Assembly: GCF_021391495.1 (NCBI RefSeq)
Contig: NZ_CP090063.1
Span: forward strand, 7,564,001 to 7,628,000
Reading direction: 5' to 3'
DNA from: Amycolatopsis acidiphila
Lineage (GTDB): Bacteria; Actinomycetota; Actinomycetes; Mycobacteriales; Pseudonocardiaceae
DNA: 64,000 bases
In this document: piece after piece, positions 51,779 to 61,247 of the stretch
Layout of the letters: every line of letters starts with the position of its first letter
How positions within the stretch are numbered: the stretch's first letter is position 1
Made by a program: the position numbers and the translations under genes
The notes under the pieces: generated by a model
Databases searched by the model: none
What the model was told of the DNA's origin: nothing
Seen by the model: the letters and a program-made list of their open reading frames with translations, nothing else

Positions 51779-53233
51779 GTTACCTTTTTCGTAGCTCCTG
51801 ATCAAGGAGTTCGTGGTCGCCAGGCCCGGCATGACTGAGTCCCCCAGTCGCGTTCATGATCCGGGGGGTGGTGTCACCGGGTTTGGTGGCATCGAGGGAC
51901 CGCTGATAGGGACACGGCCGCCCGCTGGGTAGGTCTCGTCGTAACGTGGCTGCCGGCCTTTGATGCTCGACTGGTGACCATGCACGACAAGACGGAAGAT
52001 ACCTTCGATGACCAGCGAATACGCCGTGTTCCTCGGCTTGGACGTCGGCAAGGGCGAGCATCACGCGGTCGGTCTGGATCCGGCCGGGAAACGGCTGCAC
52101 GACGCTCCGCTGCCCAACAGTGAGCCGAAGTTGCGGGCGATGTTCGACAAACTCACTGTTCACGGCCCAGTCCTGGTCGTGGTGGACCAGCCCGCCACGA
52201 TCGGCGCACTGCCCGTGGCGGTGGCCCGCGCCTGCGGGCACGAGGTGGCCTACCTGCCAGGGCTGGCGATGCGCCGCATCGCCGACCTCTACCCGGGCAA
52301 CGCCAAAACCGACGCCCGCGACGCCTATGTCATCGCCGACGCCGCCCGCACCCTGCCCCACACCCTGCGCCGGCTCAACGTCGACGACGAAGCCCTGGCC
52401 GAGCTGGACGTGCTCGTCGGATTCGACGACGACCTCGCCGCCGAAGCGACCCGGGTCAGCAACCGCATCCGCGGCCTGCTCACCGGCATCCACCCCGCCC
52501 TCGAACGCGTCCTCGGCCCCAAAATCAGTCACTCTGCCGTGCTGGAAATCCTGTCCCGCTGCGGCGGCCCTATCGGGATCCGCAAGGCCGGTTGCCGCAA
52601 ACTCGCGGCGATCGCCACCACCCACGCCCCACGCATGGGCACAAAACTGGTCGAGGACATCCTCGCCGCACTGGACGAGCAGACCGTCACCGTCGCGGGC
52701 ACCGCCGCCGCGGACAAGATCCTGCCCAGACTCGCCGACAGCCTGAAAACCGTGCTGCAGCAACGGAAAACCGTCGCCGCCGAAGTCGAGGAGATACTCG
52801 ATGCACACCCTCTTGCCCAGGTCCTGACATCGATGCCCGGCATCGGCGTCAGGACCGCCGCCCGCATCCTCCTCGAAATCGGCGACGCCTCCGGTTTCAA
52901 AACCTCCGGACACCTCGCCGCCTACGCCGGCATCGCCCCGGTCACCCACCGCTCCGGAACCTCGATCAAGGGCGAACACCCCGCCAGAACAGGCAACCGC
53001 AGACTCAAACGCGCCTTCTTCCTCGCCGCTTTCGCAGCCCTGTCCGACCCCACCAGCCGGACCTACTACGACCGGAAGAGAGCCGAGGGCAAGAAACACA
53101 ACGCCGCGCTGATCTGCCTCGCCCGCCGCCGCTGCGACGTCCTGTTCGCCATGCTCCGCAGCCGCACCAACTACCGGCACCCCGAACCGACCAGTACCCC
53201 CGCTGCCGCTTGACAACAACATAGGGACACCCC
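51779..53233 (+). mobile_element. IS110-family insertion sequence
   Basis: About 1.45 kb, inserted in a run of C/G within the cytosine methyltransferase gene: host sequence stops at ATCCCCC on the left and resumes at CCCCCGAATTTG on the right. No terminal inverted repeats or clear target duplication beyond the homopolymer are seen, as expected for IS110. The ends are approximate to a few bases because of the C run. The left non-coding part is about 230 bp. Confidence 0.8.
52008..53213 (+). CDS. IS110-family transposase
   Basis: A 401-residue DEDD transposase. The N-terminal RuvC-like domain has FLGLDVGKGEHHAV, VVVDQPAT and NAKTDARDAYVIAD; the C-terminal transposase_20 part has LTSMPGIGVRTAARILLEIG and the AGIAPVTHRSGTS segment with its Ser. 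All are intact, so the element is probably active. IS110 transposases act with a structured RNA from the flanking non-coding region. Confidence 0.93.
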   Translation: MTSEYAVFLGLDVGKGEHHAVGLDPAGKRLHDAPLPNSEPKLRAMFDKLTVHGPVLVVVDQPATIGALPVAVARACGHEVAYLPGLAMRRIADLYPGNAKTDARDAYVIADAARTLPHTLRRLNVDDEALAELDVLVGFDDDLAAEATRVSNRIRGLLTGIHPALERVLGPKISHSAVLEILSRCGGPIGIRKAGCRKLAAIATTHAPRMGTKLVEDILAALDEQTVTVAGTAAADKILPRLADSLKTVLQQRKTVAAEVEEILDAHPLAQVLTSMPGIGVRTAARILLEIGDASGFKTSGHLAAYAGIAPVTHRSGTSIKGEHPARTGNRRLKRAFFLAAFAALSDPTSRTYYDRKRAEGKKHNAALICLARRRCDVLFAMLRSRTNYRHPEPTSTPAAA

Positions 53234-54171
53234 CCCCCGAATTTGTGTTGCTGCGCAACACATTTCCTTCGCCGGTGGCGATGGCGTGCTGAGTGCGCGT
53301 GCGCGGTCGGGAAGGGACGGCCCGCCGTCGTGCGTTGTGTGGGTGCAGTTCTTCGCGTCCGAGGCCGTCGGAGTCGGCAGCCGCACCGAATCGGTCAGCG
53401 TCACGCACCCCGCCGGGATCGGACGGCCCGGATTCGTCACAGTCTGGATCGCCGCCGACCGCGAGTCCGCCGCCGTCGGCGTCGGCAACAACTGGCCCGG
53501 CTTCACTACCGAGTCGACCGCGTCGTTGAGGTTCACCTGATGCCCGCCCGCCCGGCGCCGCGCCGGATCGGCCGGACCGCGTGGCTCGCCGTCGCGGGCC
53601 TGCGGCGTCGGCATCATCCGCATCCCGTCCCGGCTGGGGGACGGCACACAGGAACACGCGCTCGCGCCGATGGGCGGCTCCGATGTCGGCGGCTCGTACG
53701 CAACGCCAGACCGCGTCATACCCCGCTTCGGCCAGCCCGCCGAGTACACGGTCGAGGCCGCCGTTTTTCCATCGGAGGGCGGCGACGTTCTCCACGACGA
53801 CGAGGCGTGGTCCCAGTACGCGAATGGCGTCCAGGATGCTGCTCCACAGTCCACTGCGAGCGCCTTTCTCGATACCCGCGCGCCGACCGGCGGCGGAAAT
53901 GTCCTGACACGGAAACCCCGCCGTGAGCACCTCGACCGGTGCGACGGAGGCGAAGTCGACCGCACGTAGATCGCCGAGGTTCACCACGTCTGGCAGCCGC
54001 GCGGCGAGGATCGCGGCGGCGTGCGGATCGACCTCGGAGTACCAGGCGATCCGGCCGCCGAGCACGGACGCGACGCCGAGGTCGAGTCCGGCTAGCCCGG
54101 TGCACAGCGACCCGATGACCGGGCCTTCGGTCGCGACGAACCGCAGCGGATCGACAGCCTTGGTGTGGCGC

Positions 54172-54324
54172 TCAGGCATGGTGTGCCTCCCGCGCCTGGA
54201 CTCGCCGATCCGAGGCAGCGTTCGGCGGTGGGCAGCGGTGGCGGGCGACGGCGCGCCGGGCGGCGGCGGGACGCCGATAGCGGGCGTCCCAGCCGCAATC
54301 CCGGCAGTGCACGAGCGTGCTCAC
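54172..54324 (-). CDS. 50-residue CxxC protein
   Basis: GTG 54324 overlaps the stop of the N4/N6 methyltransferase (GTGA), and its own TGA overlaps the start of the cytosine methyltransferase gene. The product begins MSTLVHCRDCGWDARYRR and has a later His-Cys pair (RHRC), which suits a small zinc finger. The overlaps on both sides make it a convincing gene. The role is unknown, perhaps linked to the methyltransferases. Confidence 0.65.
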   Translation of the reverse strand: MSTLVHCRDCGWDARYRRPAAARRAVARHRCPPPNAASDRRVQAREAHHA

Positions 54325-55532
54325 GCCTGCCACCGCCCGCTACCCTCGACCCCTCCTCGCGAAGCGACCTGACCGTCGTCCGGCGACGCCGGAAGCGAGG
54401 TGCTGCGGGGCACGAGGGGCTTGGCAAGCACGACGACGTCCTCGTGCGAAATCAAATGCAACGGCAGGCCCTGCTCGCGCTGTTTACGGATGAAGTCGCG
54501 CTGGAAGAAGCTGCCGCGGGCGACCAGCTCGCGGTCGGCGACCCGGGCCAGCAAGGCGACGCAGCGTTCGACCGGGACCAGGCCGGCGGCCTGGCCGCAG
54601 GCGATGATCTGCGAGGGCAGGTCGATCAGTTCCGAGTGCTCGCGCCACGGCCGCACGGTGATCGCGACGTGCCCGCCCGGGCGCAGCACGGCCGCGCAGC
54701 CGGTCAGGATGCGGGTGAACCCCGCCAGCAGCCGGTGGTGGCCGACGTTGGCCAGGTTCCCGCGATCCAGCGCCGAGCCGTAGCGGTGGTGGTACTTGTG
54801 CACCTTGCCGTCCGGTGAGTCCGTGCCGGCGGTGACGACCTGCCCGTGCGTCGACGGACCGTACGGCGGGGAAGTGACCACCAGCGCGACCTGCCCCCGG
54901 TAGCGCTCGGGCAACAGGAACGGAAGCTGGCGGGCGTCGCCGTGCACGATCTCGCCGTCGTGGTCGTGCCCGCGTTCCCGGGCCAGCTCGAGGTTGGCGC
55001 GGGCGACGCTGACCCAGTGCGGTTCGTACTCCACGCCGACCGCGCGGCGCCCGGCGTCGATCGCCTCCACGAGGGTGGTGCCCGATCCGGCCATCGGGTC
55101 GAACACCACCTCGCCGGGGCGGGTGTACTGCCGGATGGCGTGCGCCGCCACGGCCGGGAGCATCTTCGCCGGGTGCGCGGTGGAGTCGGTCACGTAGCGG
55201 CCCTTGCGCTGCGCGGCCGGGGAGGTCTGCGCTGTCGCCCACACCGACAGCGGCAACTCGCCCGCGTCGGTCACCCCGGTCACGGCGGCCGGGTCGGTCG
55301 GGTCGGTCGGGTCGCTCCCGGCCGGGGCGCTCGTCTGCCTCGTAGTGGTGTGCCCGGCCGTGTCCAGGGCCTCGATGAGCGCGCGCGAAATCGGCACGGT
55401 CGGGTCGTCACCGCCGTGGGAGGTGGAGCCGGTCGATGCCGAAGGGTGCTGGTGGGACATGAGCGTGGTGCCTTTCGCGGGTGTGGGGACGACCGACAGG
55501 GGCTCGGGCGAACGCGACGAGGACGGGGTCAT
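54321..55532 (-). CDS. N4/N6-type DNA methyltransferase
   Basis: A 403-residue protein with motif I FDPMAGSGTTLVEAID and the catalytic TSPPYGP. The TSPPY form fits N4-cytosine or N6-adenine methylation of beta-class order. A disordered Ser/Thr/Pro-rich stretch precedes. The ATG at 55532 overlaps the previous stop as ATGA and has GGAGG upstream; a second ATG is at 55460. No cognate restriction enzyme is seen, so it is an orphan or anti-restriction enzyme. Confidence 0.85.
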   Translation of the reverse strand: MTPSSSRSPEPLSVVPTPAKGTTLMSHQHPSASTGSTSHGGDDPTVPISRALIEALDTAGHTTTRQTSAPAGSDPTDPTDPAAVTGVTDAGELPLSVWATAQTSPAAQRKGRYVTDSTAHPAKMLPAVAAHAIRQYTRPGEVVFDPMAGSGTTLVEAIDAGRRAVGVEYEPHWVSVARANLELARERGHDHDGEIVHGDARQLPFLLPERYRGQVALVVTSPPYGPSTHGQVVTAGTDSPDGKVHKYHHRYGSALDRGNLANVGHHRLLAGFTRILTGCAAVLRPGGHVAITVRPWREHSELIDLPSQIIACGQAAGLVPVERCVALLARVADRELVARGSFFQRDFIRKQREQGLPLHLISHEDVVVLAKPLVPRSTSLPASPDDGQVASRGGVEGSGRWQA

Positions 55533-56617
55533 TGGCCGCCTCCGGCGGCGGGCCCGTACCCGTGCGCGGCACTCGCCGGACCGGTCTCGGGTGGCGGCGC
55601 GGCAGAGTCGGCCGGTTGCGCAAACGCAAGGACGTCGCCGTGCACGCGCAGGTGCGGCGCGGGCAGCCCGCGCACCGTCGCGCGGTGCCGGGCGCGGTCG
55701 TACTCGGCGGCCACCGCCGCGCTCGGCGCGGCGTGCAGACGGCCCTCGCGGACCGGGGTGTGCAGGGCGACGATGTGCTGCAGGTAGAGCAGATCGGCGT
55801 GCTGCGCGGCGGCCACGATCGCGCCGGTCGGGTCGACCAAACGCCCCCGCGTCCAGTCACTGTGCGTATACACCGCGAAGATGCCGCCATGCCGTAGCCG
55901 GTCCGCCGCCAACAGCGCGAGCCGGTCCAGCGACACCGTCTCGGCGGCGTGTGCGGGCAACGACACGAGCACCAGATCCGCACGCCCGCCGACGTCCGAT
56001 TCCGGCGCACCCGACCCCGCGAGGGCACCGGTGCGCGCCGGGATCGACGGCGATCCTGCGAGGGCCGCGGATGGGTCGGCGGAGTCGGTGACCAGGTCGG
56101 CCCAGAACGGGCGCGACGACGTGACGGAGACATCCGTGCGCGGGTCGAGAGTGAGCGTGTCGGCGGTGCGACCGAGTGCGCGCACCGCCTCGCGCGCCGC
56201 GTCCATCGACGCGGCACCGGTCGTCGTGGCGCCGTCTGTTCCGGGGGTCGTGACCGTGGTCGACGCCGTGCCGATGTCGACCAGAACGACCCGCGCGCCG
56301 GGGTCGGTGAACGCCCCCGTGATGGTCTCGACGATGGGCACCGGCCATGCCGCGTGGGCGTCGACCGGTTCGGCTCCGCACGTCCACACCGTGGCGGGAG
56401 TCGGCGCCGCCGACGAGGTCGTCGCGCGCCGGCGCGCCGGTGCTGATGCGCCCTCGGGACGCGAGGTCGCGCGGGTCGGCCGGGCACCCGCCGCGGTGGT
56501 GCGAGAGCGGGCTCCGGGGTAGGGAGCGCGGTCGCCACCACGCCGGGTGCGCGGCGGACGAGTCGAGTCTCCACGACGACCAGGACGGCCATCCGGAGAC
56601 TGCGAACGCTGGGCCAT
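55529..56617 (-). CDS. Methyltransferase-like conserved element protein
   Basis: A 362-residue protein, ATG 56617 with GAGGAGG upstream. The first 70 residues are Arg/Pro-rich and disordered. The middle (ADLVLVSLPAHAAE, then RLRHGGIFAVYTHSDWTRG) looks like the later strands of a Rossmann methylase, but a clear SAM motif I is not seen. It is coupled to the DNA methyltransferase gene. A degenerate partner subunit is one explanation; the function is unproven. Confidence 0.6.
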   Translation of the reverse strand: MAQRSQSPDGRPGRRGDSTRPPRTRRGGDRAPYPGARSRTTAAGARPTRATSRPEGASAPARRRATTSSAAPTPATVWTCGAEPVDAHAAWPVPIVETITGAFTDPGARVVLVDIGTASTTVTTPGTDGATTTGAASMDAAREAVRALGRTADTLTLDPRTDVSVTSSRPFWADLVTDSADPSAALAGSPSIPARTGALAGSGAPESDVGGRADLVLVSLPAHAAETVSLDRLALLAADRLRHGGIFAVYTHSDWTRGRLVDPTGAIVAAAQHADLLYLQHIVALHTPVREGRLHAAPSAAVAAEYDRARHRATVRGLPAPHLRVHGDVLAFAQPADSAAPPPETGPASAAHGYGPAAGGGQ

Positions 56618-57165
56618 GAGAGGTCCTCCTCGGACGAGAACAGCCGGGCGGTGACCGGCTTGGTTCGTGCTGTCGTGGGGCAATACCGGGAAAACCCCGA
56701 ATTTGCGACACGCTCTCGCCGAGAAATTTGAAAATGTTCGCTTCACCCTTCTCCGGCCAAGCCCCAAGACGAACCAGGAGCAAGGAATTAAGATGGGACT
56801 TCTTGATGACAACCCTGTCAGCGGCTTCCGGTGAAACGGCGACGATCCAACTTTTTGTTCCGGTCGCCACGCGGAGCGCCTCAACGACCCTCGACCGCCC
56901 TCCGCCTTTGAGTCGCTACTCATGGCTACCGGTGCCACGGGGCGTTTCATCCCAGTTCAGGGGACTGATTACAGGCGCCTCAAAGATCGACAACGCCGCC
57001 GGGCCCCCCTTTTGCGGCGGTGATTGAAATTTCACATACCTATAGTTTGAGGCGCTTTTGAGGCGCTTTTGGCACGGTTTTGAGGCGCTTTTGAGGCGGT
57101 TTTGAGGCGCCCTCGATGGCTTGCTGACGGCTCACCAATCGGTCGCATTTACCAGGGGAGCTGTC
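56618..57165. other. Divergent 548-bp control region
   Basis: No gene is supportable. The region is A/T-richer than its surroundings, separates the DNA-modification operon (-) from the transfer operon (+), and contains the 11-bp iteron array (57045-57110) with an isolated inverted copy (GCGCCTCAAA, 56975-56984). It is a candidate replication, transfer or partition origin. Confidence 0.6.
57045..57110 (+). repeat. Six tandem 11-bp iterons
   Basis: The unit TTTTGAGGCGC repeats with exact 11-bp spacing at 57045, 57056, 57067, 57078, 57089 and 57100. The third copy is degenerate (TTTTGGCACGG) and the first and fifth have one change each. The period is close to one helical turn, so all copies face the same side of DNA, as in iterons bound by a Rep or Par protein. 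Confidence 0.85.
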
Positions 57166-58248
57166 ATGGATTTTCCCTCGCGTGAAAACGAGGTCGCCGA
57201 ACGCGTGTACTACGTGCGCGCCAATCCCGATTTCGTCAAAGACTCCGATGTATTCGCGATGGCGCGCTCGAGCTTCGCGTGGCTGGTGACCGGACCGGAG
57301 CCGGTCAGCGTCGACGGCCGCGAGATCCCGGGATTGCCGCCGCGTCTGGTGCCGCTGGACGAGCTCGGCACCATGCTGCTGGCCGAGGATTGCACGCAGG
57401 CCACGCGCGACGCCGCGTGGGCGTATCTGATCACCCGTGCCCGCACCGAGGGCGGCACGTGGACGGTGGCGTGTGTCGGGCTGGCGCTGCCGGTGCTGCT
57501 GCGGGTCGCGGCGATCGTGACCCGCCGATTCACCGGCGACACCCACGACCTCAACGCCGCCGTGCTGACCGGGTTCCTCGCCGAACTGCGCGAGGTCGAT
57601 CTGATCCGGCCGGCGATCCTGGCGCGGCTGTACTACGCGGCCTACCGGGAGGGGCGGCTGGCGCTGCACGACGCCGTTGGCGGCCCAATCCCGGCCGGGG
57701 ATCTGGTGTTCGATTCCGCCCCGCCGCCGCGCCCGGAAGGTCACCAGGATCTGGTGCTGGCCACAGCGGTGCGGGCCGGCGCGATCACCGCCGACGAGGC
57801 GGGCCTGATCTCCGAGACCCGCGTCGGTGAAACGTCGCTGGCCGAGGCCGCGCACGCGCGGGGCATGACCTACAAGGCGACCGCGAAGATCCGCGAACGC
57901 GCCGAGCCTCGCCTCGCCGCCTACCTGATTGAGCAGTCCGCGGACGCCGCCGCGACATCGCCGGCCGAACAGTCGGACTCGCCTGCCCCGCCTCGCGTGC
58001 GCCGCGGCCCGGCCCGCACGCGCCGGACCGAGCAGACCACCGGCACCCGCCGCACGAGGTTACGCAACGTGACCAGGGGCGGAGCGGTGCCGGAGAAAAA
58101 AGTTCGCCGAACCGTGTCGCAAAACGGCCCGAAATCCCGCATTGCCTCGCGCGGGACCCGCCTGCCCGCAGACCGCCGTTCCCGCGCCCGCCGCACCAGC
58201 TCCGGTCCGGCCGCGCACACCAGCCGGGAGGTCCGCTCATGCGACTGA
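57166..58248 (+). CDS. First gene of the transfer operon, unknown function
   Basis: A 360-residue soluble protein, ATG 57166 with AGGGGAG upstream. Residues 1-220 are helical with no named domain. Around residues 230-265, TSLAEAAHARGMTYKATAKIRERAEPRLAAYL has an HTH character. The last 90 residues are strongly basic and disordered, with RRGPARTRR. Its position next to the iterons and ahead of the pilin gene suggests it is an iteron-binding or relaxosome protein; this is inference. Confidence 0.65.
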   Translation: MDFPSRENEVAERVYYVRANPDFVKDSDVFAMARSSFAWLVTGPEPVSVDGREIPGLPPRLVPLDELGTMLLAEDCTQATRDAAWAYLITRARTEGGTWTVACVGLALPVLLRVAAIVTRRFTGDTHDLNAAVLTGFLAELREVDLIRPAILARLYYAAYREGRLALHDAVGGPIPAGDLVFDSAPPPRPEGHQDLVLATAVRAGAITADEAGLISETRVGETSLAEAAHARGMTYKATAKIRERAEPRLAAYLIEQSADAAATSPAEQSDSPAPPRVRRGPARTRRTEQTTGTRRTRLRNVTRGGAVPEKKVRRTVSQNGPKSRIASRGTRLPADRRSRARRTSSGPAAHTSREVRSCD

Positions 58249-58787
58249 CGCCCCTTCGCCGCCATCATCTCCGCCCACCCGCACGCCGTACCGCGTCCAG
58301 CCGTCCCGGTTCCCCGGCCACCACGCCGCGACCGCGTACGACACAGCAGCGGGCCACGACCACAGCCGCGCACCACGCCGGGAGTCGCTGCGCGGGTTCC
58401 GCCGACACCACGGCCGCGCCCACCCCGGCGCGGCCACGACGCGGTGCGCACCGCCGCCGCGTCGTCCTGCTCATCGGGTGGCTGGTCGCCGCCGGTGTGC
58501 TGCTGACGTCCTCGGTCGCGCGAGCGGAGACCGTCCAGATCGTCGCGCTCGCCCAGACCGTCGACCAGGTCCTCAACAACATCCGCAACTGGATCATGGG
58601 GATCCTCGCACTGGTCACCGTCGTGTTCCTCACCATCGGCGGCCTGCGCTACCTCATGGCCTCCGGTGACCCCGGTGAAGTCGAGAAGGCCAAGGGCGCC
58701 TTCAAAGCCGCCGGCATCGGCTTCGGGCTCGCCGCGCTCGCCCCGCTCGTGGTCGAGATCCTCAAGGGCATCGTGGGCGGGGTGTGA
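58239..58787 (+). CDS. VirB2/TrbC-like pilin of a type IV secretion system
   Basis: A 182-residue protein overlapping the previous gene by 10 bases. A long Arg/Thr-rich N-terminus precedes a signal-like helix (VVLLIGWLVAAGVLL, cleavage near ARA-E), then two TM helices (NWIMGILALVTVVFLTIGGL and IGFGLAALAPLVVEILKG) joined by a short polar turn, the shape of T4SS pilins. It should build the conjugative channel surface. Confidence 0.75.
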   Translation: MRLTPLRRHHLRPPARRTASSRPGSPATTPRPRTTQQRATTTAAHHAGSRCAGSADTTAAPTPARPRRGAHRRRVVLLIGWLVAAGVLLTSSVARAETVQIVALAQTVDQVLNNIRNWIMGILALVTVVFLTIGGLRYLMASGDPGEVEKAKGAFKAAGIGFGLAALAPLVVEILKGIVGGV

Positions 58788-58790
58788 GCC

Positions 58791-61235
58791 ATGGCCGCAC
58801 ATCGCCACACACCCACAGCCCGGCGACGCGACCCAGCTCGGCGCCCCACGACGACGCCGATCGTCCGTCCTTCCCGCGCCACCGATCCGGGCCGTCGCAG
58901 TGACAGCGCGAGCACCGGGCCCGGCCGCGACGAGCGGCTCATGGTCGGTCCACCCACGGCCCCGGCGAGGCGCCGTCGCGGGCGCGACGGCTGGGGACGC
59001 TGGATGCCCAGGCGGCGCTGGGCCCGCGCACTCGCGGTACTGGTGCCGCCGCTGGCGGCCATAGCCGGAATCGCACTCACCGCCTCGGCTGCACCCGGGC
59101 CCACATCTCAGCCAGCGGCAGCGGCCGCACCGCTGGCGCCCGCGCAACCGCCGGTGTTGCCGCTGCCTCCGGTACCGCAGCCCAGTTGCGGCCCGGGCTC
59201 GGCCGACCCCGCGTGCATGCTGCCCAGTAACACTCAGCCGCCGAAGCCGTCGGGTCTGCCGAGCACCCCGCTCGTGCCGCCGTCGCAGCCGCCGGTGTCG
59301 TGTTTCCCGGGTGCCTTGATGCCCGAGTGCGGACCGCTCGGTGGCACCCCTCCGCCGACCACGTCGGTGCCCGCACCGTGCGAAGGGCCGAACTGCATTC
59401 CGCAGCCGACTCCGATCGATCCACGCGGCCCCGGGCACACTCCGGGGCCGGGCTCGGGCAACGGAGACCGGCCCGACGAGTGCGGCCTCACCGACCCGAT
59501 CGCTTGTGTCACCGAAGGCATCGACAGCTTCTTTCGCGGTGTCGTCACCGACGCGCTCAACCCGCTGCTGGAGTTGCTGGGCAAGACCCTGCTGACCACG
59601 CCCGAGCCGAGCGCGCTGCCCAGCGTCGGGCAGCTGTGGACCGAGTCGTGGCAGATCCTGCTCGCCGTCTACGTGATCATCGTCCTGGTCGCCGGGATGG
59701 TCGTCATGGGCTACGAGACCCTGCAGACCCGCTACACCATCAAGGAGATCGCGCCCCGCGTTGTCATCGGGTTCCTCGCCGGAACGCTGTCGCTGTTCAT
59801 CGCGACGAAGGCAATCCAGATCGCCAACGCCCTCGCGCAAGCGGTGATGGGCTCCGGCGTCAGCCCGGAGGCCGCGGGCAAGGCGCTGACGGACATGGTC
59901 CTCGGCGCGCTCAACGGCGGCGGCCTGTGGCTGATCTTCATCGGCTTCGCCCTCGCGGTGATGATCATCATCCTGCTCATCACGTTCATCGTGCGGGTGA
60001 TGCTGACGATCCTGCTGATCGCGGCGGCGCCGATTGCGCTGATGTGGCACGCCCTGCCCCACACGGAGGGCATCGCGCAGGCGTGGTGGAAAGCGTTCGG
60101 CGGGGTGCTGGCCATCCAGGTCGGCCAGTCGCTGGCGATGGTCGTGGCGTTGCGGACCTTCTTCGCCCCCGGCGGGTTCACGGTGTTCGGCCCGAACCTC
60201 AACGGGCTGATCAACCTCTTGCTGTGCCTCGCGCTGATGTGGGTGCTGATCAAGATCCCGTTCTGGTGCCTGCGTCCGATGAGCAGCGGGCGGCGCTCGA
60301 TGCTCGGCTCGCTGGTGCGCGGCGCGATCGCCTACAAAACGATGGGCCTGCTCGGCGGCGCCAGCTCCCTGTTCGGCGGCAAAGGCGGCAAAGGCGGCGG
60401 CCCCCGCGGGAGGGGCGGCGGCGGTGCCCCGGCGGACCCGCCGTCCACGCGCTCGGGCCAGTTCATGCTGCCGATGCGGGTCCGCCGCACACGGCCCGCG
60501 CCACGTCGGTCACCGCACCTCGGCGAGCTGCCAGGCACCGGAAGCGGCGCGGACCGCAGGCCCGGTCCCGGGCAGATGTCGCTGTTCACCACGAGCGGCT
60601 CCGGGGACGAGCGTGAGGTGGCGGCGAACCCACGGGCGCTACCGCCGGACTCGCTGCCGGGCGCGCTGCCGCGTGATCAGCTCGGGTTGCCGATCACCAC
60701 GCGGCGGGATCCGGATCGGGTCGGGCGCCGGTCGCTGGCCGACGATCTCGCCGAGCGGCGCGGCGGTATGCCGCCGGTGTCGCAGCCGGGGTTGCTCACC
60801 TCGGACGGGCGGATCAACCGCAACGCGCGCCCGCCCGCGCACCTGCCCCGCGCGTTGGTGGCGCCGAACGCCGGGATGCTGCCCATCCACCTGCGTCCCG
60901 CGCCACCGCGCACGCCTCGGCGGACGGTGGCCGACGACCTCGCCAACCCCACACCGCCGCCGCGGCAGACCGGGCCCGGACTGATCACCCCGTCCGGCCA
61001 GATCAATCGCGCGGCCCGCGCCCCACGCCGCCCTACGCGGGATGCCTACACCGGAAACCGGCCGCTGGCCTCGGGCCAGTACCCGCTGCCGCTCGGCGTG
61101 CGCCGCGAACCCAAGCCCAAGCCGCCACCGGCCAGTGGCCCGGGCACCTCGGCACCGCCACCGAAGCGCCGAGCCGGAACGCAACTGCCCCTGCCCCTGG
61201 ACCTGCCCGGTCGCCGGGGCCCGAAGAAGAAGTGA
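58791..61235 (+). CDS. VirB6/TrbL-like polytopic membrane protein
   Basis: An 814-residue protein starting 3 bases after the pilin stop. The order is: basic N-terminus, one TM (about residues 75-100), a Pro/Cys-rich external region, six or more TM helices (about 280-520) with MWHALPHTEGIAQAWWKAFGG in a loop, then a long disordered Arg/Pro/Gly tail. The TM core and conserved loop match VirB6-like proteins of Gram-positive conjugation systems. The tail is probably cytoplasmic. Confidence 0.8.
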   Translation: MAAHRHTPTARRRDPARRPTTTPIVRPSRATDPGRRSDSASTGPGRDERLMVGPPTAPARRRRGRDGWGRWMPRRRWARALAVLVPPLAAIAGIALTASAAPGPTSQPAAAAAPLAPAQPPVLPLPPVPQPSCGPGSADPACMLPSNTQPPKPSGLPSTPLVPPSQPPVSCFPGALMPECGPLGGTPPPTTSVPAPCEGPNCIPQPTPIDPRGPGHTPGPGSGNGDRPDECGLTDPIACVTEGIDSFFRGVVTDALNPLLELLGKTLLTTPEPSALPSVGQLWTESWQILLAVYVIIVLVAGMVVMGYETLQTRYTIKEIAPRVVIGFLAGTLSLFIATKAIQIANALAQAVMGSGVSPEAAGKALTDMVLGALNGGGLWLIFIGFALAVMIIILLITFIVRVMLTILLIAAAPIALMWHALPHTEGIAQAWWKAFGGVLAIQVGQSLAMVVALRTFFAPGGFTVFGPNLNGLINLLLCLALMWVLIKIPFWCLRPMSSGRRSMLGSLVRGAIAYKTMGLLGGASSLFGGKGGKGGGPRGRGGGGAPADPPSTRSGQFMLPMRVRRTRPAPRRSPHLGELPGTGSGADRRPGPGQMSLFTTSGSGDEREVAANPRALPPDSLPGALPRDQLGLPITTRRDPDRVGRRSLADDLAERRGGMPPVSQPGLLTSDGRINRNARPPAHLPRALVAPNAGMLPIHLRPAPPRTPRRTVADDLANPTPPPRQTGPGLITPSGQINRAARAPRRPTRDAYTGNRPLASGQYPLPLGVRREPKPKPPPASGPGTSAPPPKRRAGTQLPLPLDLPGRRGPKKK

Positions 61236-61247
61236 GGTCGCATCGCC

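Larger units (their letters stand above)
51013..54179 (-). pseudogene. Cytosine-5 DNA methyltransferase, broken by IS and frameshifts
   Basis: The N-terminal half starts at 54179 and has motif I (GSLCTGLAGLDLG), the catalytic PC motif (TAGFPCQDISAAGRRAG) and ENVAAL. Near 53635 the sensible frame changes in a run of five G/C; the next frame carries LLPTPTA-type repeats to the IS. Beyond the IS (51779 downwards) LLPTPTAHDG resumes, and after another shift the target-recognition end LRALGNGVMPQQAAHALRLL is found, stop at 51013. Insertion plus frame changes make activity very unlikely. Confidence 0.8.

Noticed and set aside
51780..54179. A continuous 799-codon frame on the minus strand
   Set aside because: Only its first about 180 codons are the cytosine methyltransferase; the rest runs antisense through the IS110 transposase and is a GC-rich open-frame artefact.
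57045..57110. The 11-bp repeats as a CRISPR array
   Set aside because: Units are contiguous and only 11 bp long with no spacers; they are iterons.
57040..57855. A 271-codon minus-strand frame ending in repeated PQKRLK
   Set aside because: The repeats are the translated iterons, and the frame lies antisense to the first transfer-operon gene.
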